A stretch of DNA of 64,000 nucleotides from JACNKJ01 sp964344565 (GTDB taxonomy: Bacteria; Krumholzibacteriota; Krumholzibacteriia; JACNKJ01). Every line of letters starts with the position of its first letter. The first letter of the stretch is position 1. Below are positions 51,074 to 60,415 of the stretch, piece by piece. The notes beneath the pieces were generated by a model. The model was given only the letters and a program-made list of their open reading frames with translations, ran no database searches and was not told the DNA's origin. The position numbers and the translations under genes are program-made. The stretch covers positions 1 to 64,000 of the forward strand of contig CAYFNT010000018.1 in NCBI GenBank assembly GCA_964344565.1, in the 5' to 3' direction.

Positions 51074-52609
51074 ATGAGCGAGACCGGCGGCGGCAAACTG
51101 AAGGGGATGTTCCGCGACACGATCTTCGTGCTGCTCGGAACCTATTCCACCTACTTCCTGTCCCTGGTCATCTCCATCGTGCTGGCGCGCAAGCTCAGCA
51201 ATCACAACTACGGCGTCTACTCGGTGATGCTGGGCGGCTACATGCAGGGCGCCATGGCGCTTTCCCTGGGCATCACGCCGATCATCCAGCGCTACCTCCC
51301 CGAATTCCTCGGCAAGAAGAACCGCAGGGGCGCCCTCAACCTGCAGATGATCGGCGCTCTCGGGCACCTGCTCGGCGGCAGCATCATGGTCTTCCTGGCC
51401 TGGTTCTTCCGCGACGCGCTCTCAAGCTGGCTCAACGTGTCGGAGTGGAACGGCCTGCTGCCCTACTTCGCGCTCTTCACGATTCTCAAGTTCGAGGCCA
51501 CGGTCTTCGACGAGATGCTCACGGCCCACCGCAGCCAGGCCTTCCGCAATGCCGCCACCGTGGGTTTCCAGGCCATGAAGCTGACTCTCTTCATCGTCTG
51601 GCTGCCCAGCGAGGGCGACCTTCCCCTGGTGGGCACTCTCGAGAACCTCTTCACCTTCCTGGCCCTGAGCAACGCCGTCTACCTGCTCGCCTATCTCGGC
51701 CGGATCTTCGGTCTGAGCCGCAAGATCGAAGGCGGCGCCGACGAGCCCCTTCCCGTCAAGCGCATGGCGCGATACGGGCTGCTGCAGTACGCCACCAGCC
51801 TCACGCTCATCGCCCTCTACACCGACATCGACACCTGGATCATCAGCCACTACCAGCAGGCCAGCGTGGCGGGGGTCTACCGCATCGCCACCCAGATCGT
51901 CACGGCCCTCATCGCGCTGGTGCCCATGCATCTCTTGCTCAAGGTCATCGTGCCGGTCTACGTGAAGGAGTACACGGAGAAGAGGGACAAGGCCCAGCTC
52001 GCCCAGGTCTTCCGATTTTACAACAAGGTCGTCACCGTCTTCCTCTTCCCGCTGCTGGTGGGGGCGCTGATCCTGGCCGAGCCGCTCATCGTGCACATCT
52101 ACGATCCCAAGTGGATCGACGCGGTCTCGCCCTTTCGCATCTACTTCGCGGCAATGGTGGCCACCCACTTCCTGAACACCATGAGCTTCCTGCCGCTCAT
52201 CCTCGAACGGCCCGAGATCACGCTCTGGAGCCGGCTCTTCCTGGTCTACAACATCGTCATGGATTTCGTGCTGATTCCCCTGGACGGCCCCTTCGGCGGC
52301 GCCAATGGCGCGGCCATCGCCACCGGCAGCGCCCTGATCTTCGGATACATCCTCAGCTTCGCCATGCTCAGGCGACACATCCGCGTGCGCATTCCCTGGG
52401 GGGCGAATCTGCGCACGGTGATCTACGGGGGCCTCATGGCCCTGGTGCTCTGGCCGCTGAGCGGCTTCATCGGGGGCATTCCGACCTTGCTGCTGATCAT
52501 CGCGGCGGGCGCGGCGGTCTACGGACTGCTTGCCTGGCGCTTCCACGTCTTCGATGCCGAGGAGGCCGAGCGGCTCAACGCCGCCATGGGTCGGAGAGTC
52601 TTCCGCTAG
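51074..52609 (+). CDS. Wzx-like polysaccharide/lipid flippase
   Basis: 511 aa with 12-14 membrane helices. The N-terminal pattern (VLLGTYSTYFLSLVISIVLA, then NHNYGVYSVMLGGYMQGAMA) and the QYATSLTLIALYTDIDTWII segment with VAGVYRIATQI are those of oligosaccharide flippases of the MOP superfamily. It would move lipid-linked sugars across the inner membrane. No glycosyltransferase or polymerase gene is adjacent, so the substrate is unknown. Confidence 0.85.
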   Translation: MSETGGGKLKGMFRDTIFVLLGTYSTYFLSLVISIVLARKLSNHNYGVYSVMLGGYMQGAMALSLGITPIIQRYLPEFLGKKNRRGALNLQMIGALGHLLGGSIMVFLAWFFRDALSSWLNVSEWNGLLPYFALFTILKFEATVFDEMLTAHRSQAFRNAATVGFQAMKLTLFIVWLPSEGDLPLVGTLENLFTFLALSNAVYLLAYLGRIFGLSRKIEGGADEPLPVKRMARYGLLQYATSLTLIALYTDIDTWIISHYQQASVAGVYRIATQIVTALIALVPMHLLLKVIVPVYVKEYTEKRDKAQLAQVFRFYNKVVTVFLFPLLVGALILAEPLIVHIYDPKWIDAVSPFRIYFAAMVATHFLNTMSFLPLILERPEITLWSRLFLVYNIVMDFVLIPLDGPFGGANGAAIATGSALIFGYILSFAMLRRHIRVRIPWGANLRTVIYGGLMALVLWPLSGFIGGIPTLLLIIAAGAAVYGLLAWRFHVFDAEEAERLNAAMGRRVFR

Positions 52610-52626
52610 ACGCTGCGCGCCGGAAG

Positions 52627-52640
52627 TGTACACGTGTACG
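52627..52640. promoter_or_regulatory. Palindrome GTACACGTGTAC, first of two copies
   Basis: A perfect 12-bp palindrome (52628-52639) lies in the 36-base gap between the convergent stops of the flippase and methyltransferase genes. A 14-bp version occurs at 59942-59955. See findings. Confidence 0.5.
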
Positions 52641-52645
52641 ATCGC

Positions 52646-53383
52646 TTATTCGGGAAGGTCTCGATCGCCGCGTCTCGCCAGAATGATGGTCGCAGGGGAA
52701 TTCTCGCCGCGGGGCGTGCCCTTCCAATCCCCGACCACTTCGATGATCTCGAAACCGGCGCTCGAGTAGTGAGTGCCCAGTTCCTCGAGGGACCAGGGAC
52801 GCAGATCGAAGGATTCCTCGTAACGGACATCGCCGCTCTCGAATCGCAAGCGGAATCCGAGACGGGCTGGAGCCCGCGAGAAATCGTAGGCCCGATGGAA
52901 GCGCGAGCCGTCCTCGAGGCGCTTTTCGGCGAAGGGATCCCGGCCTTCGCGTAGCACCTTCTCGAAATGCACCAGCTGCGCGATGAAGAGTCCGCCGGGC
53001 ATCAGAACCGAGGCGAGGGCGGCCAGGCCGGCCGATAGGTCGCCGTCATCCAGCATGTGCGCCAGCGTGTTGCCCAGGCAGAGGGCCGCGTCGAAGGGCG
53101 TGCCGGGCACGCGGGCGGCGTCATGAAGACCCAGCACTTCCACGCGCCCTCGCTCGGCGAGTCGACGGTTTGCCTCGACGGCCATCTCGGCCTCGGGTTC
53201 GAGCCCGGCCACGGCGAAGCCCGCGTCGGCGAGAATCTCCAGGTGTCGCCCCGTGCCGCAACCCGCGTCGAGAACGCTCCGCGCCTCGGCGGAGCGCAAG
53301 CTTTCCACGATGAACTCCGCCTGGTCCGCGCCCACGGGGAAGAGGCGATCGTACCAGGGTGCCAGATCCGAATAGATGCCCAT
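52646..53383 (-). CDS. SAM-dependent methyltransferase (class I)
   Basis: 245 aa. Starts YSDLAPWYDRLFP, then motif I VLDAGCGTGRHLEIL, an acidic motif II region (AVAGLEPEAEM) and FDAALCLGNTLAHM, ending with LEELGTHYSSAGFEIIEVVG. This is a standard small-molecule methyltransferase fold; the substrate is unknown. Transcribed alone, divergent from the glycosylase gene. Confidence 0.9.
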   Translation of the reverse strand: MGIYSDLAPWYDRLFPVGADQAEFIVESLRSAEARSVLDAGCGTGRHLEILADAGFAVAGLEPEAEMAVEANRRLAERGRVEVLGLHDAARVPGTPFDAALCLGNTLAHMLDDGDLSAGLAALASVLMPGGLFIAQLVHFEKVLREGRDPFAEKRLEDGSRFHRAYDFSRAPARLGFRLRFESGDVRYEESFDLRPWSLEELGTHYSSAGFEIIEVVGDWKGTPRGENSPATIILARRGDRDLPE

Positions 53384-53439
53384 GGCTGCATGCTAGCACA
53401 GCCGCCGGCGATCTGATAGCTTCGCCTTCGGAGGGATCC

Positions 53440-54618
53440 ATGGCCAAGACCTATCGAGTGGACGAAGAGAAGGTGCGTCGCCTCTGGTTTCGGAACCAGG
53501 GACTGCACAGGCCCCGAGGCGCGAGGCTCACCCGCAAGTCGCTGGTGGATCATCTCGAAAGGACCGGCGGCCTGCAGCTGGACAGCGTCAACGTGGTGGA
53601 CCGCGCCCATCATCTGACCCTGTGGAGCCGCTTCGGCGCCTTCGACCGCGACAAGCTTCGCCGCTGGATCTACGAGGAGAAGCTCGCCTACGAATTCTGG
53701 GGACACGAGGCCTGCGTGTTGCCGGCTCGTCACCTGCCCCTCAGCCGCCGAAGTTTCCGCAGCTTCCAGCTTCACAGCAGCTGGTGGAAGGAGCACCGTC
53801 CGCCCGCGGGGGTCATGCGCGAGGTGCGCGGACGCATCCGCGAAGAAGGACCCATGGAGAGCGCCCAGTTCAAGAGCGCGCGGGGACGCCCCGGCCCCTG
53901 GTGGGGATGGAAGCAGGAGAAGATGGCCCTGGAGATCCTCTGGCGTAAGGGAGAGCTGGCCATCGCCGACCGCCGTCATTTCCGGCGGATCTACGATCTC
54001 GCCGAGCATGTCTATCCCGAGGGGCCGGCCGCAACTCGCCACGAGTTCGAGGACGGATGGCTCTTCACGGGGCTCTCGGGCAACGGCATCGCCAGCGAGA
54101 AGCACCTGTCCTTCTACTTCACCTCGCCCCGGCTCAAGGCGCCCGAACGTCGCGCCGTGCTGGCGCGCAACCTTCGGAAGAAGCGCATCGTGGAAGTGGA
54201 GGTGCCGGGGCACGCCGACGCCTACTACGCGCTGCCGGAGACCCTCGAGAATCTGGGCCGCCTTCCCGAGGCTCGCGGCACGACCCTCGTCTGTCCCTTC
54301 GATTCCTTTCTCTGGCAGCGTGAACGGGCGGAGGAACTGCTCGACTTCCGCTATCGCATCGAGATCTACGTACCCGCCCCCAAGCGCGAGTTCGGCTATT
54401 ACGTGCTGCCCATCCTCCACGAGGGACGCCTGGTGGGACGTCTCGATCCGAAGTTCCATCGCGACCGGGGCGAACTGGAGATCAAGGCCATCCATCTGGA
54501 GAAGGGATTCAGGGCCGATGCGCCCTTCAAATCAGCGCTGGGCGATTCCCTGCGGGATCTGGCAGTATTCCTGGGCGCTCGGGAGCTGAGCCTGCCCAAG
54601 GGCTGGCGCCGGCTCTAG
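53440..54618 (+). CDS. AlkX/YcaQ-type DNA glycosylase (HTH_42 family)
   Basis: 392 aa winged-helix glycosylase of the YcaQ/AlkZ family that acts on alkylated or crosslinked DNA. The catalytic motif near the N-terminus is Q46-L47-D48 (GLQLDSVNVVDRAHHLTLWSR); the QxD form marks the AlkX (YcaQ) subgroup, whereas AlkZ has QxQ. RFGAFD and CPFDSFLWQRERAEELLDF are further landmarks. The ATG at 53440 follows GGAGG. A long hairpin element begins 3 bases after the stop codon. Confidence 0.9.
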   Translation: MAKTYRVDEEKVRRLWFRNQGLHRPRGARLTRKSLVDHLERTGGLQLDSVNVVDRAHHLTLWSRFGAFDRDKLRRWIYEEKLAYEFWGHEACVLPARHLPLSRRSFRSFQLHSSWWKEHRPPAGVMREVRGRIREEGPMESAQFKSARGRPGPWWGWKQEKMALEILWRKGELAIADRRHFRRIYDLAEHVYPEGPAATRHEFEDGWLFTGLSGNGIASEKHLSFYFTSPRLKAPERRAVLARNLRKKRIVEVEVPGHADAYYALPETLENLGRLPEARGTTLVCPFDSFLWQRERAEELLDFRYRIEIYVPAPKREFGYYVLPILHEGRLVGRLDPKFHRDRGELEIKAIHLEKGFRADAPFKSALGDSLRDLAVFLGARELSLPKGWRRL

Positions 54619-54620
54619 CT

Positions 54621-54811
54621 AGACTTGATTCGACAATCACTCACGGCTCAAATCGCTATCGCTCGCATGATAGCACGCCATCTGCGACTGTGCTCGCATT
54701 CCCCAATGCTCACCTATCTACGGATAGGCTCCGCTTGGGGAATGCTGCGCGCAGCCGCATCTGACGCACTCTAATGCGTTTGATCTCGTGAGTGATTGTC
54801 GAGTCAAGTCT
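54621..54811. repeat. 191-bp near-perfect hairpin element (MITE-like or large structured RNA)
   Basis: The terminal arms AGACTTGATTCGACAATCAC (54621-54640) and its near-complement (54792-54811) differ by one base. Pairing continues inward with GCTCAAATCGC/GCGTTTGA, then CATCTGCGAC against GCCGCATCTG-type DNA, and the perfect inner arms GCATTCCCCA (54696-54705) and TGGGGAATGC (54735-54744). The tip is CCTATC-TACG-GATAGG (54713-54728). The element starts 3 bases after the alkX stop and has no open reading frame. Confidence 0.85.
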
Positions 54812-54880
54812 GAAATGGCATGGACGATGCAGTGACCGGGATGAGATGGACGAAGCGAATCTCCAGCCAAGGAGCCGATC

Positions 54881-55174
54881 ATGAAACGCCGCATGAAGAC
54901 CCTCATTCTCGCCTTCGCACTGGCCGCCCTGAGCGCCGGCTGCACCACCGTGACCTACGTTCCCACCGACCCGCCTCCGGCCAAGAGCGAGGTGCGTCCG
55001 GCCAAACCGGGACCCAAGTACATCTGGGTGGACGGCCACTGGAAGTGGAACGGGCACCGCTACGTCTGGGTGAAGGGCCACTGGGTCAAGGGAAAGGCCG
55101 GCAAGACCTGGGTCAAGGGGCATTGGAAGAAGACCGCCCGAGGCCACGTCTGGGTTTCCGGGCACTGGAAATAA
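54881..55174 (+). CDS. Lipoprotein with GHW-type tandem repeats
   Basis: 97 aa. A lipoprotein signal with lipobox LSAGC (about residues 18-22). The mature chain has four WV-x-GHW-type repeats (YIWVDGHWKWNG, YVWVKGHWVKG, TWVKGHWKKTA, VWVSGHWK), the Trp-rich pattern known from YXWV/WXXGXW-repeat lipoproteins of unknown function. GGAGCCGATC precedes the ATG at 54881. Monocistronic, after the hairpin element. Confidence 0.88.
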   Translation: MKRRMKTLILAFALAALSAGCTTVTYVPTDPPPAKSEVRPAKPGPKYIWVDGHWKWNGHRYVWVKGHWVKGKAGKTWVKGHWKKTARGHVWVSGHWK

Positions 55175-55265
55175 GCGTCTCGCATCGCCTTCGAGGGGCC
55201 CGCGCTTGACCGCGACGGGCCCCTTTTCTATTCTGCCGGAACCCCTTCAGTCTTCGAGGTGCTTC

Positions 55266-56258
55266 GTGACCCTGGCCCCGCTCATCGATCCCTTCGGCAG
55301 GTCCATCCGCTACCTGCGGATTTCGGTGACTCCCTATTGCAACTTCCGCTGCCTCTACTGCCAGCCCGGCGGACCCGTGCTGCCCGAGGGCCCGCGGGAG
55401 GAACTCAGCCCACTGGAATGGGAGAGGCTGGTGACCCTTTTCGCACGCCTGGGTGTCGAAAAGGTGCGCCTCTCCGGCGGCGAACCGACGCTCAGAAAAG
55501 ATCTCGTGGAAATCGTGAGCCGGCTTACCAAGATCGAGGGCATCGGCGAGGTGAGCCTGTCCACCCACGCCATGCACCTGGCGCCCGTGGCCGGGGAACT
55601 GGCCCGCGCGGGACTGTCCCGCGTGAACGTGAGCCTGGACACCCTCGATGCCGAACGCTTCCGCGAGATCTCCGGCCGTGGAGAACTCGCAAGGGTCATC
55701 GAAGGCATCGACGCCGCCCTCGCCGCGGGGCTCGACCCCATCAAGCTCAACGTGGTGCCCATGCTCGGCATCAACGACGGAGAGATCACGGACTTCCTGG
55801 ACCTGTCCGCCGAGCGCGGCCTGCGCCTGCGCTTCATCGAACTGATGCCCGTGGGGGTAGCGAGGGAGCTCTTCGAAACGCGACGCATGAGCGGCGAGGA
55901 CATCCTCGCGCGCATGAGCGAGAACGGCGACTGGACCGAACTGGAGCGCCGCGGCCCCGACGGACCGGCACGCATGTTCCGCCGCGAGCGGGACGGACTG
56001 CGCGTGGGGATCATCCACCCCCTGGGCGAGAACTTCTGCGACAACTGCAACCGCGTGCGCATGACCCATCGCGGCGAGATGCGAGGCTGCCTCTTCGGCG
56101 CGCAGAACTTCTCGCTTCGCCACCTTCTCGAGGGCGAGGCCTGGGAGCGCGCCCTGGAGGACGGCATCCGCGCCGCACTGCTGCACAAGCCCGAGAAGCA
56201 TCGCCTCGAGGACGGCGACGACGGCGAACTGCATTCCCTGGCCCGTATCGGAGGATAG
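55266..56258 (+). CDS. moaA: GTP 3',8-cyclase, molybdenum cofactor biosynthesis
   Basis: 330 aa radical SAM enzyme that makes the first Moco intermediate from GTP. The N-terminal cluster is C25-x3-C29-x2-C32 (VTPYCNFRCLYC), followed by LSGGEPTLR. The C-terminal second cluster is in NFCDNCNRVRMT...RGCLFG, and the chain ends in GG, all diagnostic for MoaA. The GTG at 55266 follows GAGGTG; an upstream start at 55206 is less likely. Its stop abuts the next ATG. No other Moco gene is in the window. Confidence 0.95.
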   Translation: MTLAPLIDPFGRSIRYLRISVTPYCNFRCLYCQPGGPVLPEGPREELSPLEWERLVTLFARLGVEKVRLSGGEPTLRKDLVEIVSRLTKIEGIGEVSLSTHAMHLAPVAGELARAGLSRVNVSLDTLDAERFREISGRGELARVIEGIDAALAAGLDPIKLNVVPMLGINDGEITDFLDLSAERGLRLRFIELMPVGVARELFETRRMSGEDILARMSENGDWTELERRGPDGPARMFRRERDGLRVGIIHPLGENFCDNCNRVRMTHRGEMRGCLFGAQNFSLRHLLEGEAWERALEDGIRAALLHKPEKHRLEDGDDGELHSLARIGG

Positions 56259-56888
56259 ATGATCGTCGAGATGCTCACCGTGGGCGCTTTTCAGGAGAAC
56301 ACCTTCCTGGTCGGTGATCCCGAAACCGGGAAGGCCTTCGTGGTGGATCCCGGCGGCGAGGTGGATGCCATCATCGCCCTCGCCGAGCAGCACGGACTCG
56401 AGATCGAACTTATCCTGAACACCCACGGTCACATCGATCACGTGATGGGCGCGGCGGAGCTGCAGGAGCGTCTCGACATTCCCTTCCGCATGCACGCGGA
56501 CGATGGATTTCTGGTCGAGAACCTCGAGCAGATCTGCGGCCTCTACGGCATCGATCCCGTAAAGCCTCCGCGCCTGGACGAGCCCCTCCTCCACGAGGAG
56601 AATCTGAAGGTGGGGGAGCTGGAGGTGCGCGTCATCCACACCCCGGGGCACAGCCCCGGTGGCGCCTGCCTCAGCGTGAACGGACACCTTTTCGCCGGAG
56701 ACACCCTCTTCGCCGGATCCATCGGCCGCACCGATCTGCCCGGCGGCGACCACGACACGCTCATGCGCTCCATCAAGGAGCGCATCCTCGACGCGCTGCC
56801 CCCGGCCACGGTTCTGCATAGCGGACACGGCCCCGACAGCAGCCTCGTGGAGGAGGCAGCTTCCAACCCGTTCCTGCGCGGGCTTTAA
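56259..56888 (+). CDS. Metallo-beta-lactamase-fold hydrolase (glyoxalase II-like)
   Basis: 209 aa. Zn-binding motif THGHIDHV (about residues 55-62) plus the later HTPGHSPGG and SGHGPDS His. The start MIVEMLTVGAFQENTFLV and size match the short YcbL/GloB-like hydrolases that cleave S-lactoylglutathione-type thioesters; the exact substrate is not known. The ATG directly follows the moaA stop, so the two are co-translated. Confidence 0.9.
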   Translation: MIVEMLTVGAFQENTFLVGDPETGKAFVVDPGGEVDAIIALAEQHGLEIELILNTHGHIDHVMGAAELQERLDIPFRMHADDGFLVENLEQICGLYGIDPVKPPRLDEPLLHEENLKVGELEVRVIHTPGHSPGGACLSVNGHLFAGDTLFAGSIGRTDLPGGDHDTLMRSIKERILDALPPATVLHSGHGPDSSLVEEAASNPFLRGL

Positions 56889-56917
56889 GATCCGGGAGTC
56901 CTCGATGGCCGGCGGCC

Positions 56918-56946
56918 TTGGTCCCGGCCCCCGGAAGCGGTATACT
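56918..56946 (+). promoter_or_regulatory. Promoter of the first M36-like protease gene
   Basis: TTGGTC (56918-56923), a 17-base spacer and TATACT (56941-56946) lie about 50 bases before the ATG at 56997, with CGGAGG between. Confidence 0.6.
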
Positions 56947-56996
56947 TAAGCTCTGCGCCCAATCCCATTCCACGCTCAATCGGAGGTCTCCGGTTC

Positions 56997-59930
56997 ATGC
57001 GCCCGAACGTCCCCTTGCGTCTCGTCGCGGCCATCCTGGCCCTGGCGCTCATCGCGCCCACCGCCCTCGCCTTCATGCCCGTCGACCAGAACGACGAGTA
57101 TGAGATCCTTCTTCCCGCGTTCGACTTTCACGGATACAGGTCCTTCGCCGTGGAGCAGAGCGTGTCCGCGCTAAAGACCGATCTCAAAGCCCGCCACGAC
57201 GCGGACTGGGAGGTCTGGTCCTGGAACGCGCGCACCGGCACGCCCCACTACGTCTACGGCTCGCCCATCGCCATGGGCGCCCATCTTTCCGGCGAAGCCG
57301 AGGCCGAGGCGGCGGCCCGGCAGGTCATCGCCGATCACCCTTCGGTCTTCGGCACGGGCGGCGAGAACCTGCGGCTCGCGGCCGTGGAGCATGCCAGGGG
57401 CAAGTGGGCCGTGCACTTCGACCAGGTTCACGAAGGCGTCGAGGTGACGGGCGGCAAGTCCGTGGTGCTCTTCGGAGACAGCGGTTCTCTCCTGCTCATG
57501 GGCTCGGACGTCTACTCGGACATCGAGCTTTCGCCCCTTCCTTCCTTTTCGCGCATGTCGGCCGAGGACATCGCCCGCGACGCGCTGCCCTTCGACGCGT
57601 CCACCGATCGACTCGACGGCGAGTCGCTGCTTCGGGTGCTGCCCGTGGCCTTGAGCGAGGATGCGGTGCGGCACCACCTGGTCTGGCGGGTGCGCGTGCG
57701 CACGGAAGAGCCTCTGGGCATCTGGGTCACCGACGTGGACGCCCACAGCGGTGAGATCATCCAGCGCCGCAACGACATCCACTTCGCCTACGGCGGCGAC
57801 ACCGAGATCGAGGCCCAGATCTACGGCTGGTGCGACGGCATCACCGTGACCACGATTCCCTACATCGACCTCGACATCGCTGGCCTCGGCACGGTGACCA
57901 GCGACGAGAACGGCAACTGGACCATCGCCGGCAGCGGCGGCGACCGCAGCGTCAGCGCCGATCTCCACGGTCCCTACGTCTACGTGACAAACTACGCGGG
58001 CCCCGAAGCCTCATTCAGCGGCGTGGTGAGCGAGGATGTTCCCTTCACCGTCGACTTCGATTCCGGCAACGCGCGTCAGGACGAGCTGGACACCTTCGAC
58101 GCCGTCAACGACATCCACGACTTCTTCCAGCTCTTCGCGCCGGAGTTCGCCTACGCCAACCAGCAGATCCACGCGACCATCAATCGCGACGACGGCTACT
58201 GTCCCTGCAACGCCTGGTGGGACGGCACCATCAACTTCTGCTACAGCGCCTCGGGCTGCGCCAACACGGGCGAGCTGCAGCAGGTGGTGCATCACGAGTT
58301 CGGCCACGGCGTGCAGGCGGCCATCCTGGGTTACCAGGGCGAGGAGGGCCTGGGCGAGGGCAACAGCGATATTCTCGGAAATCTGATCACCCAGGATTCG
58401 GTGATCGGCCGCGGCTTCTACCTGGGCAACTGCGTCAGCGGCATCCGGAACTCCGATAACGACCTCTGCTACCCCGACGACATGAACGGCAGCGTTCACC
58501 ACGACGGACAGATCATCGCCGGCTTCAACTGGGACGCCATGGTTCTGCTGCAGGAACTCTACGACGGCGGCGAAAGCGCCTGGAACACGCCGGGCACCCT
58601 CGTGGCCGCGAGCAACTGGCACTACGGCCGCGTGCTCGGGCATCCCGAGTACCAGCCCGACCAGGTGCTCTGGACCTTCATCGCCGACGACGACGACGAG
58701 GACATCCTCAACGGCACGCCCCACGGCGACATCTACTGCGAGGCGGCCGAGAACCACTGCTTCGAGTGTCCGATCCCCGCGGGCATCGTCTTCGTGCACG
58801 TGCCGCTGGACGACACCACCGACAGCGACAACGCCTATCCCATCGACGCGACCATCTGGTCGGTGGAGGGCAACATCGACCCGTCCACCGTGAAGCTGCG
58901 CTATCGCTACGAGGGCGGCCTCTGGACTGAGGCGGCCATGAGCGACCTGGGCGGCGGCGAATTCGAGTCGAGCATTCCGCCAACCTCCGGCGGCCGCGTC
59001 GACTACTACCTCTACGCCGAGGATGACCTGGGCACGGTGGGCTATCACCCTGAAGACGGCCCCGCCGAGCCCTTCAGCTTCCTGGTGGCCTGGGCCATCG
59101 ACCCGGCCGAGGAGACCGGCGACTGGACGGTGGGGGACATCTTCGACACCGCCGACGACGGCGAGTGGAACCGCATGGATCCCGACGGCACCAGCGCCCA
59201 GCCCGAGGACGACCACACCAGCGAAGGCACCGACTGCTGGGTCACCGACGGGCGCATGGGAAGCAGCGACGGCGCCAACGACGTGGACGGCGGCAAGACC
59301 ACGCTCTTCAGTCCCGTCTACGATCTCGCCGGCGCCAGTTCCGTGAGCATTCGCTACTGGAAGTGGTACTCCAACGACAAGGGACCCAATCCGGGCGAGG
59401 ACACCTGGCGCAGCTACTTCTCCAACGACGGCGGTTCGAGCTGGACCGCTCTCGAGGCCACGCAGTCCAGTACCAACGCCTGGGTCTCGGTGATCTTCGA
59501 TCTGAACGACTGGGTGACCGAATACGGCCAGGTGCAGTTCAAGTTCGTGGCGGAAGACTCCGGGGACAACTCCCTGGTGGAGGCCGCCATCGACGACGTG
59601 TCCATCACCGCCCTCTTCGGAACAGGCGTCGACGACGACTTCGCCGTGAGCGTGCCTCTTCGTCTCGAGCAGAACGCGCCCAATCCCTTCAATCCGCGCA
59701 CGGAGATCGCTTTCTCGCTACCGGCAAGCGGACGCGTGGACCTGAGCGTCTTCGATGTGGCCGGACGCATGGTCAGGAACCTCGCCGCCGGCAACATGGA
59801 CGCCGGCGAGCATCGCGTGATCTGGGATGGTCGCGACGAGCAGGGCGAGCCCGTGGGAAGCGGCGTCTACTTCTATCGACTCGCCACGGAAGACGGCATG
59901 AAGAGCCGGAGAATGATTCTAATTAAGTAA
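56997..59930 (+). CDS. Secreted M36-like zinc metalloprotease with C-terminal FlgD-like sorting domain (copy 1)
   Basis: 977 aa. Signal peptide (1-26), FTP/PepSY-like propeptide (~100-270), then a catalytic domain with H433-E434-F-G-H437 and E454 in GEGNSD, the gluzincin arrangement of fungalysins (GEGWSD in M36). HDGQIIAGFNWDAM and DDDDEDILNGTPH follow. Next come an Ig-like repeat (~600-720), a jelly-roll domain (~720-880; SVSIRYWKWYSN, QVQFKFVAEDSG) and a FlgD-like Ig domain (LRLEQNAPNPFNPRTEI to the end), which resembles T9SS-type sorting signals. It has its own promoter and is followed by a palindrome and a terminator. A paralogue is next. Confidence 0.88.
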   Translation: MRPNVPLRLVAAILALALIAPTALAFMPVDQNDEYEILLPAFDFHGYRSFAVEQSVSALKTDLKARHDADWEVWSWNARTGTPHYVYGSPIAMGAHLSGEAEAEAAARQVIADHPSVFGTGGENLRLAAVEHARGKWAVHFDQVHEGVEVTGGKSVVLFGDSGSLLLMGSDVYSDIELSPLPSFSRMSAEDIARDALPFDASTDRLDGESLLRVLPVALSEDAVRHHLVWRVRVRTEEPLGIWVTDVDAHSGEIIQRRNDIHFAYGGDTEIEAQIYGWCDGITVTTIPYIDLDIAGLGTVTSDENGNWTIAGSGGDRSVSADLHGPYVYVTNYAGPEASFSGVVSEDVPFTVDFDSGNARQDELDTFDAVNDIHDFFQLFAPEFAYANQQIHATINRDDGYCPCNAWWDGTINFCYSASGCANTGELQQVVHHEFGHGVQAAILGYQGEEGLGEGNSDILGNLITQDSVIGRGFYLGNCVSGIRNSDNDLCYPDDMNGSVHHDGQIIAGFNWDAMVLLQELYDGGESAWNTPGTLVAASNWHYGRVLGHPEYQPDQVLWTFIADDDDEDILNGTPHGDIYCEAAENHCFECPIPAGIVFVHVPLDDTTDSDNAYPIDATIWSVEGNIDPSTVKLRYRYEGGLWTEAAMSDLGGGEFESSIPPTSGGRVDYYLYAEDDLGTVGYHPEDGPAEPFSFLVAWAIDPAEETGDWTVGDIFDTADDGEWNRMDPDGTSAQPEDDHTSEGTDCWVTDGRMGSSDGANDVDGGKTTLFSPVYDLAGASSVSIRYWKWYSNDKGPNPGEDTWRSYFSNDGGSSWTALEATQSSTNAWVSVIFDLNDWVTEYGQVQFKFVAEDSGDNSLVEAAIDDVSITALFGTGVDDDFAVSVPLRLEQNAPNPFNPRTEIAFSLPASGRVDLSVFDVAGRMVRNLAAGNMDAGEHRVIWDGRDEQGEPVGSGVYFYRLATEDGMKSRRMILIK

Positions 59931-59941
59931 GACTCGGGAAT

Positions 59942-59955
59942 TGTACACGTGTACA
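59942..59955. promoter_or_regulatory. 14-bp palindrome TGTACACGTGTACA, second copy
   Basis: A perfect palindrome 12 bases after the stop of the first M36-like gene. The 12-bp core also occurs at 52628-52639, likewise just after stop codons. Role unknown. Confidence 0.5.
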
Positions 59956-59984
59956 GTCCGATCCTCTGACACTGCAAACACATC

Positions 59985-60012
59985 GGGGGAGGCGCCATGC
60001 CTCCCCCAGTTT
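59985..60012 (+). terminator. Rho-independent terminator after the first M36-like gene
   Basis: GGGGGAGGC (59985-59993), loop GCCAT and GCCTCCCCC (59999-60007), then AGTTT. The same 9-bp arms recur at 63351 and 63478. Confidence 0.75.
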
Positions 60013-60415
60013 CGTATAATCCATACGGCAGGACCGCCGACCTTCCCAAAGATTATAAAAGCATAGTATAATTCACATGCTCCACGCCCGAGTGCTGCTA
60101 CTGCTGGTGGCCGTGGACATCGGCCCGCGAGTCCAGCTGGAGCACCATTAAGCAGCTATTCTGATCCATAACTAGCCATTTATCGAAGTGATCGGGAACA
60201 CTGTTAACCCCTTGCGGACCGGGCTAGTTTTTATTTTCTTGGAAATTATACACCTTCTTGAATTCGAGGCGTCAGTCTCGATGAGGGGTTGGGGCCCCGA
60301 TCTTCCCCATAGAACAGCAGCACGGCCCCTTCCCCGTTCCCAATTCCCGTTCATTTGTGGTACAATTATCGCCTCATCCAATCCCCATGTCCCCCTTCCA
60401 TATAGGAGGCTCCCT
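60008..60415. other. Gene-free region upstream of the second M36-like gene
   Basis: Unusually AT-rich for this genome (for example AAGATTATAAAAGCATAG at 60050 and TATAAT at 60067-60072). TACAAT lies at 60361-60366, about 50 bases before the start codon, and could be a -10 box. A 24-codon frame at 60077-60151 has no ribosome site. No coding gene is supported here. Confidence 0.5.

Noticed and set aside
60077..60151. A 24-codon hydrophobic micro-frame upstream of the second M36-like gene
   Set aside because: No ribosome site and no plausible product.
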